DNA of 64,000 nucleotides from Corallium rubrum (GCA_964035015.1 OZ036002.1:10752199-10816198), one strand, 5' to 3'; shown: positions 50,905 to 62,699, counted from the first letter of the stretch. Translations and numbers: made by a program. Notes: a model not told the origin generated them from the sequence alone.

Positions 50905-52255
50905 GAATGTCAGGCCTTTATTTGTTCCCGCCTTCCGCTAAACCCGGCAGCGTGGGCAGAGGTGCGGGTGAGCGAGAAGGCGAGAAAAATAAAGGCCTGA
51001 GGAAACTCTTTATAAAACTGTGGGTTCTCCGTCCATCTCATGGACGGGAGCTCTGATTGGCTGACTAATTGAAGTAAGGATTTTGATTGGTTCATTCAGA
51101 TAAACAACTTCCCCAAAGGTGCACCGTCAAGGTGCACATCGTGACAAGGTCTTCGCCATTTCTCGAATCTGTTTATCGTGTACGTTTCTGTGACCAATTC
51201 ATTCATTTGATCATTTATTATGTCGCAAAATCAAACCATAGAAGGATTTTTCGAATCTGCTTTGTTAAATTCATTGACGCATTTCGGCTATGAGTCTTTG
51301 AAACCAGAACAAACGACGTGCATTCGAAAGCTCGCTGTTGTCTGTTGACAGCCAAGATGTCTTTGCTGTTTTGCCCACTGGTTTGGTAAAAGTCTGATAT
51401 ATCAGATATTGCCATTTGTGTTCTGTGAACTTCATCGACTTCAACATGGCACGGTGAGGAATTTCGTTGTAGCAGGTGGAGACCGTGCGAAAAACAGTCT
51501 ACTTAATTGGGTCCTTCGTTCGATGATCAGTGCATGACAATGGCTACTGAAGGTGAAGCCGATGCGAAATTCCAAGTTGTTTATGGCAGTGCTGAACCTG
51601 CTGAACAATGGCTGTCAGAAAACTGAGAAAAGTGGACCCGTAAGTTACAAAACGGGAATCTCGGAGCAGTTTATAGTCTTAGTTGTGGATGACTGAGTTT
51701 ATAGGGTTGAGACGTGTTTATAATTATGTACTGCATTCTAAAATTTAAATTCTAATGCTACAAAATTATATAATTATTAATTTAGTCGAAACTATATCAA
51801 GGCGGCTATCAAATCGTGTTTATCTTTTATTATGGTGGAATTTTGAATCAATATATATGTATATTCTCAGATTGTCAAATTTCTCGGTTTCTTATCGTAG
51901 TTTCCAATTCTTCGACTTCTCTAGATCGGGTCTAGATATACCATGGATAAACGCCTTCAATTCGAGCTCGTGTATTTATTGCAAGTCTACCTAGACTAGT
52001 CTGGACTAAAACCAGACGCGGAGAAAGAATATATACTAGTATTTCTGTGGGATGAAATCAAAACATAACGCTTTGATATTTTGACAACTCAATCAATCAT
52101 ATCTCGTTCATGTTTAAAAATAACAAAGTGGGCGGAAGACGGTTTTGTTAAGAGTTTCCTCAGGCCTTTATTTTTCTCGCCTTCTCGCTCGCCCGCACCT
52201 CTGCCCGCGCTGCCGGGTTTAGCGGAAGGCCGGAACAAATAAAGGCCTGACATTC
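50905..52255. mobile_element. TIR transposon carrying a helicase relic
   Basis: Terminal inverted repeats of about 107 bp with few mismatches (GAATGTCAGGCCTTTATTTG and complement; GAGAAAAATAAAGGCCTGAG at the inner edge). Internal text includes a RecQ-like helicase fragment. The superfamily is not identified; no clean target duplication was seen. Confidence 0.75.
51220..51700 (+). pseudogene. RecQ-like helicase relic
   Basis: Starts MSQNQTIEGFFESALLNSL, then FGYESLKPEQTTCIRKLAVV, the helix before motif I in RecQ helicases. After a frame change comes DVFAVLPTG and then GKSLIYQILPF (Walker A region). Further on are KFQVVYGSAEPAEQWLSEN and a degraded motif II (VLVVDD). At least two frameshifts and stops. 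Non-functional. Confidence 0.6.
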
Positions 52256-52303
52256 AACTCGCGGAAAAAAGTGTCCCATTATTTTTATGCGCATGCGCCA
52301 GTC

Positions 52304-53690
52304 CGCCATTTTGAAAGTAAGTGCAACCGGGAAATTATCCCCTCGTCCTTACGACCCTCGGGCTCCTGTAGTCAATTACCCTTGGCCTTCTTGTGACCTT
52401 TTATTTAACTTTATATTGTTATCTATACATATATAAATAATATTTATTAAGTAATAAGTAATTTACTTTAGAAAACATTTCGTTGGAGATGAAATTCTTT
52501 GACCACGAGGTTATTAAAACTTCAGTACGCGGATACTACGGGTAAAAGTCCGTGGCAAAAAAGTCCTGTACTCACAAAGCTGAGTTTTACATTTCTGGAT
52601 GATGCCGACACACTTGTTTATAGAGAGAGATGGCTAAAAATTTCGGAACTACGCATTGTTGAAATACATCGAGTACGTATGTTGTTAGAAATCTTATAAG
52701 CTTTCATTCGGTATATAGTTCAAATCATAGTGTTGCCTGTAACTTTTTAAAATGTTCAAAATGTTCTGACCATTGACCATAAAAGTTTTAATATTTTTTC
52801 ATATATTCAAAAGGTATGATCACTACTTTGCACCAAAAACGTTTTCAACTTCAACTAGAAATCTGCAAACGTTTCCACTCCTTTCGTATTTGAATTAGCT
52901 TCTGTTCAAGAAATATCTTAGGTCCATGCCAGAAGTCTTTCTGAGGTTATAGCAAACACCAAAACAACAAAAGGCAAAACAAAGTTAAGAAATTCATCCA
53001 TTTCAGACGGTCCACGTCAAAATAATGTTTTTTTCATATTTTAAAATACTTCCCAGCAAGAAAATTAAAAGTTCTGACATGAATAGCACTTGACAGTCCC
53101 CTTTGTTTAATATCTTGTTCAGGGCTGTGCGTTTAGTATTTAAAAACAAAATCCAAAATTCTATAATACTTGTGAGGAGTCCATTTCCCATTATACAATT
53201 CTTATTTTACGAACAATGGTGAGAACATTTTGAACATTTTAAAAAGTTACAGGGAACACTAAAACTTGAATTATATACCAAAGGAAAGCTTATAAAATTT
53301 CTAACAACATACGTACTCGATGTATTTCAACAATGCGTAGTTCCGAAATTGTTAGCAATCTTTTTCTATAAACAAATGTGTCGGCAAAATCGAGAAATGT
53401 AAAACCCGCTTCATGAGTGCAGGACTTTTTTGCCACGGACTTTTACCCGTAGTATCCGCTCACTGAAGTTTTAATAAGGTCGTGGTCAAAGAATTCTATC
53501 TCCAAAGAATCGTTTTCTAAAGTAAATTACTTATTTACTTAACTAAATATTATTTATATATATAGATAACAATATAAAGTTAATTAAAAGGTCACAAGAA
53601 GGCCAAGAGTAATTGACTACAGGAGCCCGAGGGTCGTAAGGACGAGGGGGATAATTTCCCGGTTGCACTTACTTTCAAAATGGCGCCGGG
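52304..53690. mobile_element. Large fold-back element, arms of about 450 bp
   Basis: Left arm CCATTTTGAAAGTAAGTGCA...CTAACTTTTTAAAATGTTC region; right arm its complement (GAACATTTTAAAAAGTTAC...TGCACTTACTTTCAAAATGG). Central unpaired part about 52790-53210. No coding capacity seen. Confidence 0.78.
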
Positions 53691-53752
53691 ATCGCGAGGC
53701 CGACATTTCCCGAGGACGCTTACATCAAAGGTGCCGACAGAGAGTTGGACTT

Positions 53753-53786
53753 CTGGTTGATCCTTATTCTGTGGCTGAGCCCCCCA
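53753..53786 (-). repeat. 30-bp block shared with 43738-43770
   Basis: AGCCACAGAATAAGGATCAA and flanking G run match 43738-43770 with one mismatch. Element identity unknown. Confidence 0.5.
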
Positions 53787-54000
53787 GAAATTTTGCAACT
53801 GACTCATCAATCACCATTCACAAATTATAGGTTACTCGTTAGGCTGAAGTAACTGTTACAGCCTCATTCCTGTCAGCCAAAAGCACCCATATACATGCAG
53901 TGATAAGTCAACCCAGTAAACACAACATCGAAAAATTGTTGAAATGTGTTGTATTTTAACTAATTTTTATGACATTTCATGACCTTCAATGTTCTTAAAA

Positions 54001-54190
54001 ATCACCCCTCAGAATGCAGGAAATGGCATTTCCAAGACTCTAAATTTCAAAAATTTCGAGGGGCATGCCCCTGGACCCCCCTAGAAGAGTCCCTTTTTGT
54101 AAACGCCCCCCCCCCCACACACACACAAGAAAATTCTTAGAAAGGCCCTCTTCAGCCCCCCTAGACGAAACCAAAACGCTACGCCTATGA
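54001..54190. repeat. hAT-MITE-like relic
   Basis: CTCAGAATGCAGGAAATGGC and AGACTCTAAATTTCAAAAA resemble interiors at 33161-33546 and 61840-62000. Confidence 0.5.
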
Positions 54191-54446
54191 ATGGATGAAT
54201 GAATGATTGAATGAATTTTATTGCTCTGGTGAAGGCCTAAGTCAACAGACAGAAAGCTTAGCAAATAAATATTAAACGTAGTGTTTCCACAAAACTTATC
54301 TCTTTGAAAAGCAGTATAACTTTGACAAATAGGCACAGATAGCCATCACCCTTATAAGAAATGATTCTGAAATGGGACTCTTTAGGATTTAGATGATCAA
54401 AATAAAGTAGCAAACTTTTGCTTTTTATCTTATTTGGTTAGTACAC

Positions 54447-55202
54447 ATGGATGGGATTGACAGATGGATGGATGATTGAATGCCGAATGGATGGGTGGAT
54501 AAACGATTGAACGAATGGGTGGATGGATAAATGATTGAATGTATGGATGGGTGGATGGATAAATGGATGAATAATTGAATGGGATGGGTGAATGGATAAA
54601 TGGATGAATGATTGAATGGATGGGAGGATGAATGCAAGGATGAATAAATATATATGGATGGATGTATATAATATGATTGAATGGATAGATAGGTAGGTAA
54701 GGAAGATGTGGACAGATATGGATGAATGAATATTATTGAATGAATGGGATGGATAGATGAGTATGGATGGATGGATGGATGGATGGATGGATGGATGGAT
54801 GGATGGATGGATGGATGGATGGATGGATGGATGGGATGGATGGATGGATGGATGGATGGATGGATGGATGGATGGATGGATGGATGGATGGGATGAATGA
54901 ATACATGTAGATGGATGAGTATGGATAGATCAATGAATGGAATGGATGGGTATGAATGGATAGATATGGATGGATGGACGGAAAGGATGAGTGAATAGAT
55001 GGATGGATGAGTATGGATAGATCTATGAATGGGATGAATGAGATGAATGAATGAATAAGTATAGGTGGACGAGTATGGATAGATACATGGATGGGATGGA
55101 TGGGTATGAATGGATGGATAGGATGACTGACTGAATGAATGAATGAATGGATGTATACAAATGGATGGATGAGTGTTGGTAGATGGATGCATGGATGGAT
55201 AG
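54447..55202. repeat. (GGAT)n-based tract
   Basis: Tetranucleotide array, purest at 54765-54888, with GAAT/GGTA variants elsewhere. Confidence 0.95.
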
Positions 55203-55500
55203 TACCTTGCGAGTCAGATCCCCATTCCGACCGACGCAGGCTTCGGGGGAAAGTGGGCTCTGCCAACAAACTCGATATTTCTTTTTGAGCATGCTTGAAC
55301 GGTTGCCAAGATACTATTTTGGGCCTTCTAACAAGTCACTTCCTATTTTCCTGCTTACGAGTGTTCGTAAACTAGAACTTGTTTGACCAGTTTAAAACCT
55401 GACTGACTCGCCCCAAACTTGGGGCGAAGATCGAGTTTGTTCGCAGAGCCCCTCCCCCAAAGCTTGCGTAGGTCGGAAAGGGGCTCTGACTCGCAGGGTA
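55203..55500. mobile_element. MITE inserted in the GGAT tract
   Basis: Ends TACCTTGCGAGTCAGA and TCTGACTCGCAGGGTA; arms include GGGGCTCTG and AAACTCGAT with complements. The GGAT repeat resumes at 55501. Confidence 0.75.
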
Positions 55501-55573
55501 GGATGGATAGATGCATGGATGGATGAATGAATGGGTATAGATGGTATGGATAGATAGGATGGATGAATAGGAT
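55501..55573. repeat. Continuation of the GGAT tract
   Basis: GGATGGATAG, GATGGATGAATGAATG: right remainder of the array split by the MITE. Confidence 0.9.
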
Positions 55574-55879
55574 TAGCATGATAGTGTGTATGTACTATGG
55601 AGAGAAACGAGATCAATTGCGGGATGTGCGCACGAATCTCTTCCTATTTGCCAAAAAATTGTAAATAATGCATAAATCCCAAATCGTAGAGATTTCTCCA
55701 GGCAAAATTGATTAACATGTGAAACGCATATGACATGCGTGCAATCACATCTGACTAGGTCACGTGCGAAAGCAAACATTTCACATTGGTCGACCTCGCA
55801 TAGGAAGAACCCTATGCAAGTTAACCGAGAGGGAACTTGTTGGGCACATCTTCATATGTCTTTAATCCAGGATTAAAGT
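55574..55879. other. No gene seen
   Basis: Unique-looking sequence between two repeats; nothing supported. Confidence 0.35.
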
Positions 55880-55887
55880 CACTATCA

Positions 55888-56601
55888 CAGGCTTGGCCTG
55901 ACCATTGTGCCATAGAACAATGGCTCACGCTGAATACTATAGAGTAATGGCTGAGTACTACAGAACAATGGCTGAGTACTATAGAACAATGGCTGAGTAC
56001 TATAGAACAATGGCTGAATACTATAGAACAATGGATGAGTACTACAGAACAATGGCTGAGTACTATAGAACAATGGCTGAATACTATAGAACAATGGCTG
56101 AGTACTACAGAACAATGGCTGAGTACTACAGAACAATGGCTGAGTACTATAGAACAATGGCTGAATACTATAGAACAATGGATGAGTACTATAGAACAAT
56201 GGCTGAGTACTATAGAACAATGGCTGAGTACTATTAGAACAATGGCTGAGTACTACAGAACAATGGCGGAGTACTATTAGAACAATGGCTGAGTGCTATA
56301 GAACAATGGCTGATTACTATAGAACAATGGCTGAGTGCTATAGAACAATGGCTGAGTACTATAGAACAATGGCTGAGTGCTATAGAACAATGGCTGAGTA
56401 CTATAGAACAATGGCTGAATACTATAGAACAATGGCTGAATACTATAGAACAATGGCTGAGTACTATAGAACAATGGCTGAGTACTATAGAACAATGGCT
56501 GAATACTATAGAACAATGGCTGAGTACTATAGAACAATGGCTGAGTACTATAGAACAATGGCTGCCCAATGTTCCAAGGCAAAATAGCAGGTCCAAGCCT
56601 G
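55888..56601. mobile_element. hAT-type MITE with a 21-bp minisatellite body
   Basis: Ends CAGGCTTGGCCTG and CAGGTCCAAGCCTG; near-matching 8-bp flanks CACTATCA (55880-55887) and CAGTGTCA (56602-56609). The body is about 30 copies of a 21-bp unit (ACTATAGAACAATGGCTGAGT). Open frames on both strands follow from the unit length. Confidence 0.75.
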
Positions 56602-56609
56602 CAGTGTCA

Positions 56610-57087
56610 CCATATCACAAATATTAATATCGTGTTTTACCACTCTTCAATTAGATATAAAACTTCACGAACTTTGGTTCACCGGCTAATATGGCAACAA
56701 CCGACGATAACCGAGAGTTCCCGACATGTTACGAGAGTCCCCGAATATATACATAAAAATCTGACTTTATTTTGGACGTCTTAAACCATTTTTCTATTTG
56801 GCGACTTTTTTTCGCGCCAAGCGACTTTTTCATTTGACTAAAGCCCAGAAAATTTCCGAAATAAATTACCGAAACACGGTTTCAGAAACAAAAGTTTCCA
56901 GTGTATATTGACAAATTTCCGAAACTTTGTTTCAGAAACAAAGTTTCCCTGATTAGAGAGCACTGTTCTGTTTTTTGAAACTTGTTTCGGAAACTTGTTT
57001 CAGTGTATGTCGGGCTTAATAAAATTTTGACTAGTCTTATCAAGTCCAGCAATAAAAAGTCGATTCGCGCAAAAAAGTCGCTCAGTC

Positions 57088-57091
<4 letters not shown>
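56610..57091. other. Unassigned, with inverted GAAACAAAGTTTC-type repeats
   Basis: 56870-57000 contains several GTTTCAGAAACAAAGTTTCC-like palindromes; no gene. Confidence 0.4.

Positions 57092-57164
<73 letters not shown>
57092..57164. repeat. (TA)n microsatellite
   Basis: About 36 dinucleotide units. Confidence 0.97.
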
Positions 57165-57171
<7 letters not shown>

Positions 57172-57268
57172 GATTTAATGCTGTGTCGCTACTCCGAGTT
57201 TCACTGTTGCCTGAAGATCGCGAAAGCGTGAAACTCAGAGTAGCGACACAGCATTAAATCTTAATTAT
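57165..57268. repeat. Long hairpin beside the (TA)n
   Basis: Arms ATTAAGATTTAATGCTGTGT...CGCTACTC and complement; loop contains CTGAAGATCGCGAAAGCG then TGAAAC, the stem-loop motif seen at other repeats. Confidence 0.75.
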
Positions 57269-57336
57269 ATTTCGCTCTACCTATAATGGTATTGAGCGCT
57301 CTAGAACTGACCTTACGCCTTTGTGTTACAAACATG

Positions 57337-57337
<1 letters not shown>

Positions 57338-57395
<58 letters not shown>

Positions 57396-57625
57396 TGTAA
57401 ACCAGCTACTGGAAGTGTATAGGCGGCGCCTTCTTATAAACAATACACATGTTAAGATTATTACATGACATGGCAAGAGCCCACATGCAGGTCGGACCGC
57501 TGGCCATCGTCGATTTCTTGTGATGTGGGCTCTTGCCATGTCATGCAATAATAATATAACATGACATGTGTTGTTTCGAGATCAGTGGGCGTAGCTTATA
57601 GATTTCCAGTAGCTGGTTTACAGGG
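57338..57625. repeat. (TA)n and nested palindrome
   Basis: (TA)n at 57338-57392, then arms GTAAACCAGCTACTGGAA and complement near 57605-57625, inner arms CATGGCAAGAGCCCACAT and complement. Confidence 0.75.
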
Positions 57626-57737
57626 TTGCCCACTTATATAGGTTGTGATCCTAGATATATGTAGATATTATTTCTGGAGGTCGACCGTTTAATAACACTC
57701 TGTGTCAAATTTCCGAAAATAATTAGCGGTTGCCTCC

Positions 57738-57866
57738 TGAGTAACTTGCGAATTTTTTCGCATGAATCGACATTTCTATTGCAAAAACTGAATAAATTTC
57801 TAATTAGTTGCCGCCGAGAGCTCATGATTCGCGCGAATTTATTCGCAAATGGGAAACCGGCTTTAA
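57738..57866. repeat. Copy of the 17401-17547 fold-back
   Basis: ACTTGCGAATTTTTTCGC, GCGCGAATTTATTCGCAA and GGAAACCGGCTTTAA match that family. Confidence 0.6.
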
Positions 57867-58807
57867 GCCTAGTTCTCATTTGCCGTAAGAATCGGGGATT
57901 TTTCCTGTCCCCGATCGTCCCAGACGAGTGCTTTCAGTGTTCCTCAGTGTTCACACATGTCATCTCAAACTCATTAATAATTCATGAGATAATCAGCCAA
58001 TTACAATAGTCCATTCAATCACCTGATTGACGTTGGATACGCCAGGAAAACACGCTAAAATCGTATACCACTCCAGATATTAGATGAAAACCGGTTTTCA
58101 TCTAATTCTTAAGATCTTAATTATCGATGCAAAACAAACAAGTTGCTGTATGAATAAAGTTTACACACACTCATGAATAAAATCTCATGAGGGTTTATTT
58201 TAATTGCATTTTTCAATTGAAATCACTCGATTGAGATGCCATATCAACAACTCGTTTATCGTGTTTCATCAGGGGAATCCAAACACTCGAAAACAATAAA
58301 ACCACTCGGCCTTCGGCCTCGTGCTTTCATCATGTTTTCTCGTGTTTGGATCCCCTGATGAAACACTCAAACTCGTTGTTGATATATTAAGTAACTAGTC
58401 GTATAAGAATCCCCGATCGTCGGCGACCGTCTGGGATGCATTTTCCAAGTGGGTAACAGCGCGTCGTTCGTTGTATTGGTGCAGACGTAGGTCGGGGGTG
58501 GTTATTGGGAGACTGGTACGGCTCGATGGCACATCATTAGTACATACGTACGACAAGTAGCCAGACGTACATTCTGTTGCTCGGACAGTGCGCTCCCAGG
58601 TCCCCTCGGTCTACAGCTTGCAAGTACAAGGTGAACGAAGATGTTAAATAGAAATGATTCCGATTCTTGCGATGCTTCCGATCAGATCGGCGACTGTCTG
58701 GGACGTTACTTCAAAATTGTTCACAGTTGTCGTGACAATCCCAGACGATCGGGGAAAGGACCCCCCCCCCCCCCCCCCCGATTCTTAGGACAAGTGAGAA
58801 CCAGGCT
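57867..58807. mobile_element. TTAA-type MITE with an inner fold-back
   Basis: Left TTAA at 57863-57866, right flank TTAG; ends GCCTAGTTCTCATTTG and CAAGTGAGAACCAGGC, plus GAATCGGGG/CCCCGATTC. A second fold-back (58208-58390, centre CTCGGCCTTCGGCCTCG) lies inside, as does a C run at 58759-58778. Confidence 0.7.
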
Positions 58808-58921
58808 TTAGGCGTTTGTACTGCCTGTGTCCAAAACTGACCATTCTCTTGACCACGTGAATATAAGTTAAGTCTATTTACAATCGTGCTCAAAAGAGAT
58901 TCCGAAATTTTACCTCCACTG

Positions 58922-59271
58922 TCATATAGAATCCTCGAGGAATTTCTTGTTGTCATTTATATCGCTACTGGAACTACCGGAGCTACATGTAGTCGATCGT
59001 CTGTCGTTCGACGTCGTTTTCTTTAGTTTCCGCCTCTTGGCCAACGGCGCCTGCTCGACGGCCATCAGGGCGAAGCCTTCTCTCGTAGCTTGATGAAAAG
59101 CAGTGTAGGCGACATTCAGAGCTGTCTCGACGATGGTACGTTTGTTGCTGCGTCCCAGGATGCCAGGCGTCATGAGTGGTGTGGTGGGAATGTCTCTGCC
59201 GCTGGCCAGCCATTCGTGGTTTTGAACCTCGCTTATCGTTAACCGTTCACTTGGGTCAACTGTTAACAACC
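58922..59271 (-). CDS. RPS6KA5: MSK-like terminal exon
   Basis: Kinase subdomain XI (GLLTVDPSERLTISEVQNHE), PLMTPGILG, then the tail with EGFALMAVEQAPLAKRRKLK, equivalent to the MSK autoinhibitory/docking and nuclear-localisation region, a Ser-rich stretch and stop. Acceptor ttatttcag. Confidence 0.93.
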
Positions 59272-61696
59272 CTGAAATAATTGTCAAACATTTTGCGTTG
59301 ATGGGATGAGCATCTATACATCTCCACCTATACATGTACATCTACATCCACACCAATATCTACACCGACACCCACACCAACCTCGACACTAACATCTACA
59401 CCGACATTCACATGCACATGCACACCAACATGCACCACAGTATCCACACCTACATCCACACCGAGTCACCGACATCTACACCAACATCCACACCGAGTCA
59501 TGGACATCCATATCTACATCCACATCCACATGCACGCCAACATCCACCACAGTATCCACATCTACATCCACACCGAGTCACCGACATCTACACCAACATC
59601 CACACCGAGTCATGGACATCCATATCTACATCGACAACCACATGCACACCAACATCCACCACAGTATCCACACCTACATCCACACCAAGTCACCGACATC
59701 TACACCAACATCCACACCGAGTCATGGACATCCATATCTACATCTACACCCACATGCACACCAACATCCACAACGGCATCCACACTGAGTCACCGACATC
59801 CATACCGACATCTACATCTAAAACCGACATCTACACCGGCATCCACGCCGACAAGTACATCTAAAACCGACATCTACACTGGCATCCACGTTCACACCGA
59901 CATCCACACCAACACTGACACCCACATCCACATCCACACCAACATCCACATCCACACCAAAATCCACACCAACGTCAACACTAACATTACACCGACATTC
60001 ACATACATACCGATATCCACCACAGTATCCACATCCACGCCGACATCCACATTAGTGCCCACATTAACACCCACACTGAGTCATTGACATCCACACCGAC
60101 ACCTAGATCTAAAACCAACATCTACATCGGCATACACATCAACATCCACGTTCACGTTCACACCGACTTCCCACACACACATCCACACACACATCCACAC
60201 CGACACCTACATCTAAAACCGACATCTACACTGGCATCCACGCTGACATGTACATCTAAAACCGACATCTACACCGGCATCCACGTTCACACCGACATCC
60301 ACACCAACACTGACACCCACACCGACATCCGCACCAACATCCACATCCACACCAAAATCCACACCAACATCGACACTAACATTACACCGACATTCACATA
60401 CACACCGATATCCACCACAGTATCCACATCCACGCCGACATCCACATTAGTGCCCACATTAACACACACACTGAGTCATCGACATCCACACCGACATCTA
60501 GATCTAAAACCAACATCTACATCGGCATACACATCAACATCCACGTTCACACCGACTTCCATATCCACACTGACACCGACATCCACACCCACATCCACAC
60601 CGACATCCACACCGACTTCCACATCCACACTGACACCGACATCCACACCCACACCCACATCCACACCGACACCAACATCCACACCGACATCCACACCCAC
60701 ATCCACACCGACATCCACACCGACTTCCACATCCACACTGACACCGACATCCACACCGACTTCCACATCCACATCCACACTGACACCGACATCCACACCC
60801 ACATCCACACCGACACCAACATCCACACCGACATCCACACCGAGTAACCGACATCCACATCTAGACCGCCAACGTACCACACTAGCACCGATATCCCCAC
60901 CGACTTCCACATACACACAGACACCGACATCCACACCGACTTCCATACTGACATCTACACCAACATCCTCTTCAACTCCGACTTTCACATCTATATCAGC
61001 TTTGCGCAACACATATCTTTGAATGAGTATAACATGAGCTTTAAAAATCTCTATCTCTAACAAAAATAGTTAAAAATCCAAATATGGGTCAAAATATGTT
61101 ATTATAAGTAATAACATGACTTGAGGGAAATTAGCGATTAAATTTCCCGCCGAGGGAAGGTTTGTGCGGCCCTCGGACTTTTACAAATCTTCCCGAGGCA
61201 AAGGGAATATTTAATCGCTAATCTCCCGAAAAGTCATGGTATTAGTTTGTAATATTATGATCGCCGAGGAAAACTTTGAGAATCTTACCGACAGGAAATT
61301 TACACGGTTGATCAGAGAAGTTGCATCTAATTTTTCCATGCATGTTGATGAGGGAAAATATATGTAAGCGGGAAATTTAGAAGAAGACAAAGGATTTCTT
61401 TGTCTTTTACTTTTCCCTCATCAACATGCACGGGAAAATTAGACGACAAAGGGAAAATTTCCCTCTTGCATGGGCAAAGAGGGAAATACGAGGTTTACAT
61501 TCTCTCGGAGAACAAAAGAATCCGAGGCGATCAAGGTATTACCTTGAATTAGATCCCGGGCTGGTTGTGATATCGCACTCCACTGCTGTCCTTCGAATTT
61601 AAAATCTCCTAGCTTAATTCTCTCCATGATGTTCGCTGCAGTATTACTCGGGCTGCCACTTCTCTGAAACGGCACTTGGCCAGATAACATAGTGTA
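58922..61696 (-). CDS. RPS6KA5: Mitogen- and stress-activated kinase, last two exons (MSK-like)
   Basis: Exons 61543-61696 and 58922-59271 join in phase (LIQ then GLLTVDPSERL). They encode the end of the C-terminal kinase domain and the tail of MSK1/2, nuclear kinases that phosphorylate histone H3 and CREB downstream of ERK and p38. Upstream exons lie beyond the window's right edge. RPS6KA5 or RPS6KA4 cannot be separated here; invertebrates often have one gene. Confidence 0.92.
59330..61014. repeat. About 12-bp minisatellite in the last MSK intron
   Basis: Irregular tandem units of ACATCCACACCG type with higher-order duplications: the segment 59890-60110 is largely repeated at 60270-60510. 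Thr/Pro/Ser-rich open frames are artefacts. It starts about 60 bp from the terminal exon. Confidence 0.95.
61112..61245. repeat. Fold-back element
   Basis: Arms CATGACTTGAGGGAAATTAG and complement, with TTTCCCGCCGAGGGAAG region. Smaller hairpins follow at 61350-61440. Confidence 0.65.
61543..61696 (-). CDS. RPS6KA5: MSK-like penultimate exon
   Basis: YTMLSGQVPFQRSG, then IMERIKLGDFKFEGQQW and ARDLIQ: kinase subdomains IX-X. Acceptor tttttag, donor gtaata. Confidence 0.93.
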
Positions 61697-61778
61697 CTAA
61701 AAAACAAAAGGATACTAAAATGAAAACAAATACTAGATATCCCCCACAATGGACCATGTTTGCAGTAGTCAATATAGA

Positions 61779-62000
61779 GATATGGTTTGAAAACTCGACA
61801 AACTTCAAAGTGGTTAACAAATGAGCTGCGGTCAGGGCCGTAGGCAGGATTTTTTAGTCAGGGAGGCAGTGAAACTGCCCAACTTCTAGAGAGGTTGGGG
61901 GTATGCTTCCCGGAATATTTTGAAATTTGAGTCTCTGGAATGGCATTTCCCGCGATCTGACATCATATTTGAGCAAAATTTTGAAAATTTTAAAACATAT
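61779..62000. repeat. hAT-MITE-like relic
   Basis: CAGGGCCGTAGGCAGG and AATTTGAGTCTCTGGAATGG resemble 33161-33546; the flank ATATGGTTTGAAAACTCGAC recurs inverted at 42250-42280. Confidence 0.5.
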
Positions 62001-62084
62001 TTTTTAAGACACATTCTCTCATTTTTACAAAAGATTTTGTCTAAAACTACAGTATCACATACTTACAAAGACAACTACGGACTA

Positions 62085-62325
62085 CAGTCATTTGCAACTC
62101 ACTTGTCACTTTTCACCAAAATGTTCAGAAGTTCATTACGAAGTTCGTTGGGAAGTTCAGAGTTCGTTTTGAACTACGTAATTGATTGCCGGCTACTAGG
62201 AACCAAGAAGTCACTCAAATGCATAGTTTAAAACGAGCTTTGAACTTCCCAACGAACTTGCGAACTTCGGAACGAACTTCCGAACATTTTGGTGAAAAGT
62301 GAGTAGCAAATGACTGCAAAATAAT
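62085..62325. repeat. Fold-back element
   Basis: GTCATTTGC...CTTTTCACCAAAATGTTC and complement (GAACATTTTGGTGAAAAG...GCAAATGAC). Confidence 0.7.
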
Positions 62326-62348
62326 TACTCTAACGGGATAAAGCGCGA

Positions 62349-62450
62349 ACGCAACGGCTATCGCCTCGTGCCTCTACTCAATTTCTTTTGTGTTCATACG
62401 ACGTCAAACGTGCCTTCACAAGAGTACATATGCACGGAATTTTATGAATA
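62349..62450. repeat. Half copy of the 20881-21073 fold-back
   Basis: GGCTATCGCCTCGTGCCTCT and GAGTACATATGCACGGA match that element's right half. Confidence 0.65.
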
Positions 62451-62564
62451 CAGCACCAACTGACTTAAAGAAAGTTCACAAATTTCTTTAACAGTTCAAA
62501 GTGTTGGTCTCTCTAATCTCAAGTGTTGATTGTTACTGTTATTAAAAACGTGAACTTTGATATG

Positions 62565-62699
62565 GGTTTGTCCGCTTAAGAGGGGTTAATTTGCTCACTA
62601 GGACCCAAGATACTGTAGGTGCATGTCCGTTTCGGCTTAAGAGGGATGTCCGCTCAAAAGGGGTTGTAACTGGCAGGAACCTCGCTTATAGGCGTCCGC
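62565..62699. repeat. Repeat related to 16545-16812
   Basis: GTCCGCTTAAGAGGGGTTAA and GTCCGTTTCGGCTTAAGAG; its TTAA is the target of the next element. Confidence 0.55.

Noticed and set aside
54425..55616. His/Pro/Ser-rich frames
   Set aside because: GGAT repeat read on the minus strand.
55888..56601. CRISPR-like array or repeat protein gene
   Set aside because: Units are directly abutting without spacers, in a eukaryote, and both strands are open simply because the unit is 21 bp.
59334..61063. Thr/Ser/Pro-rich and Val/Asp-rich open frames up to 312 codons
   Set aside because: Minisatellite artefacts within the MSK intron.
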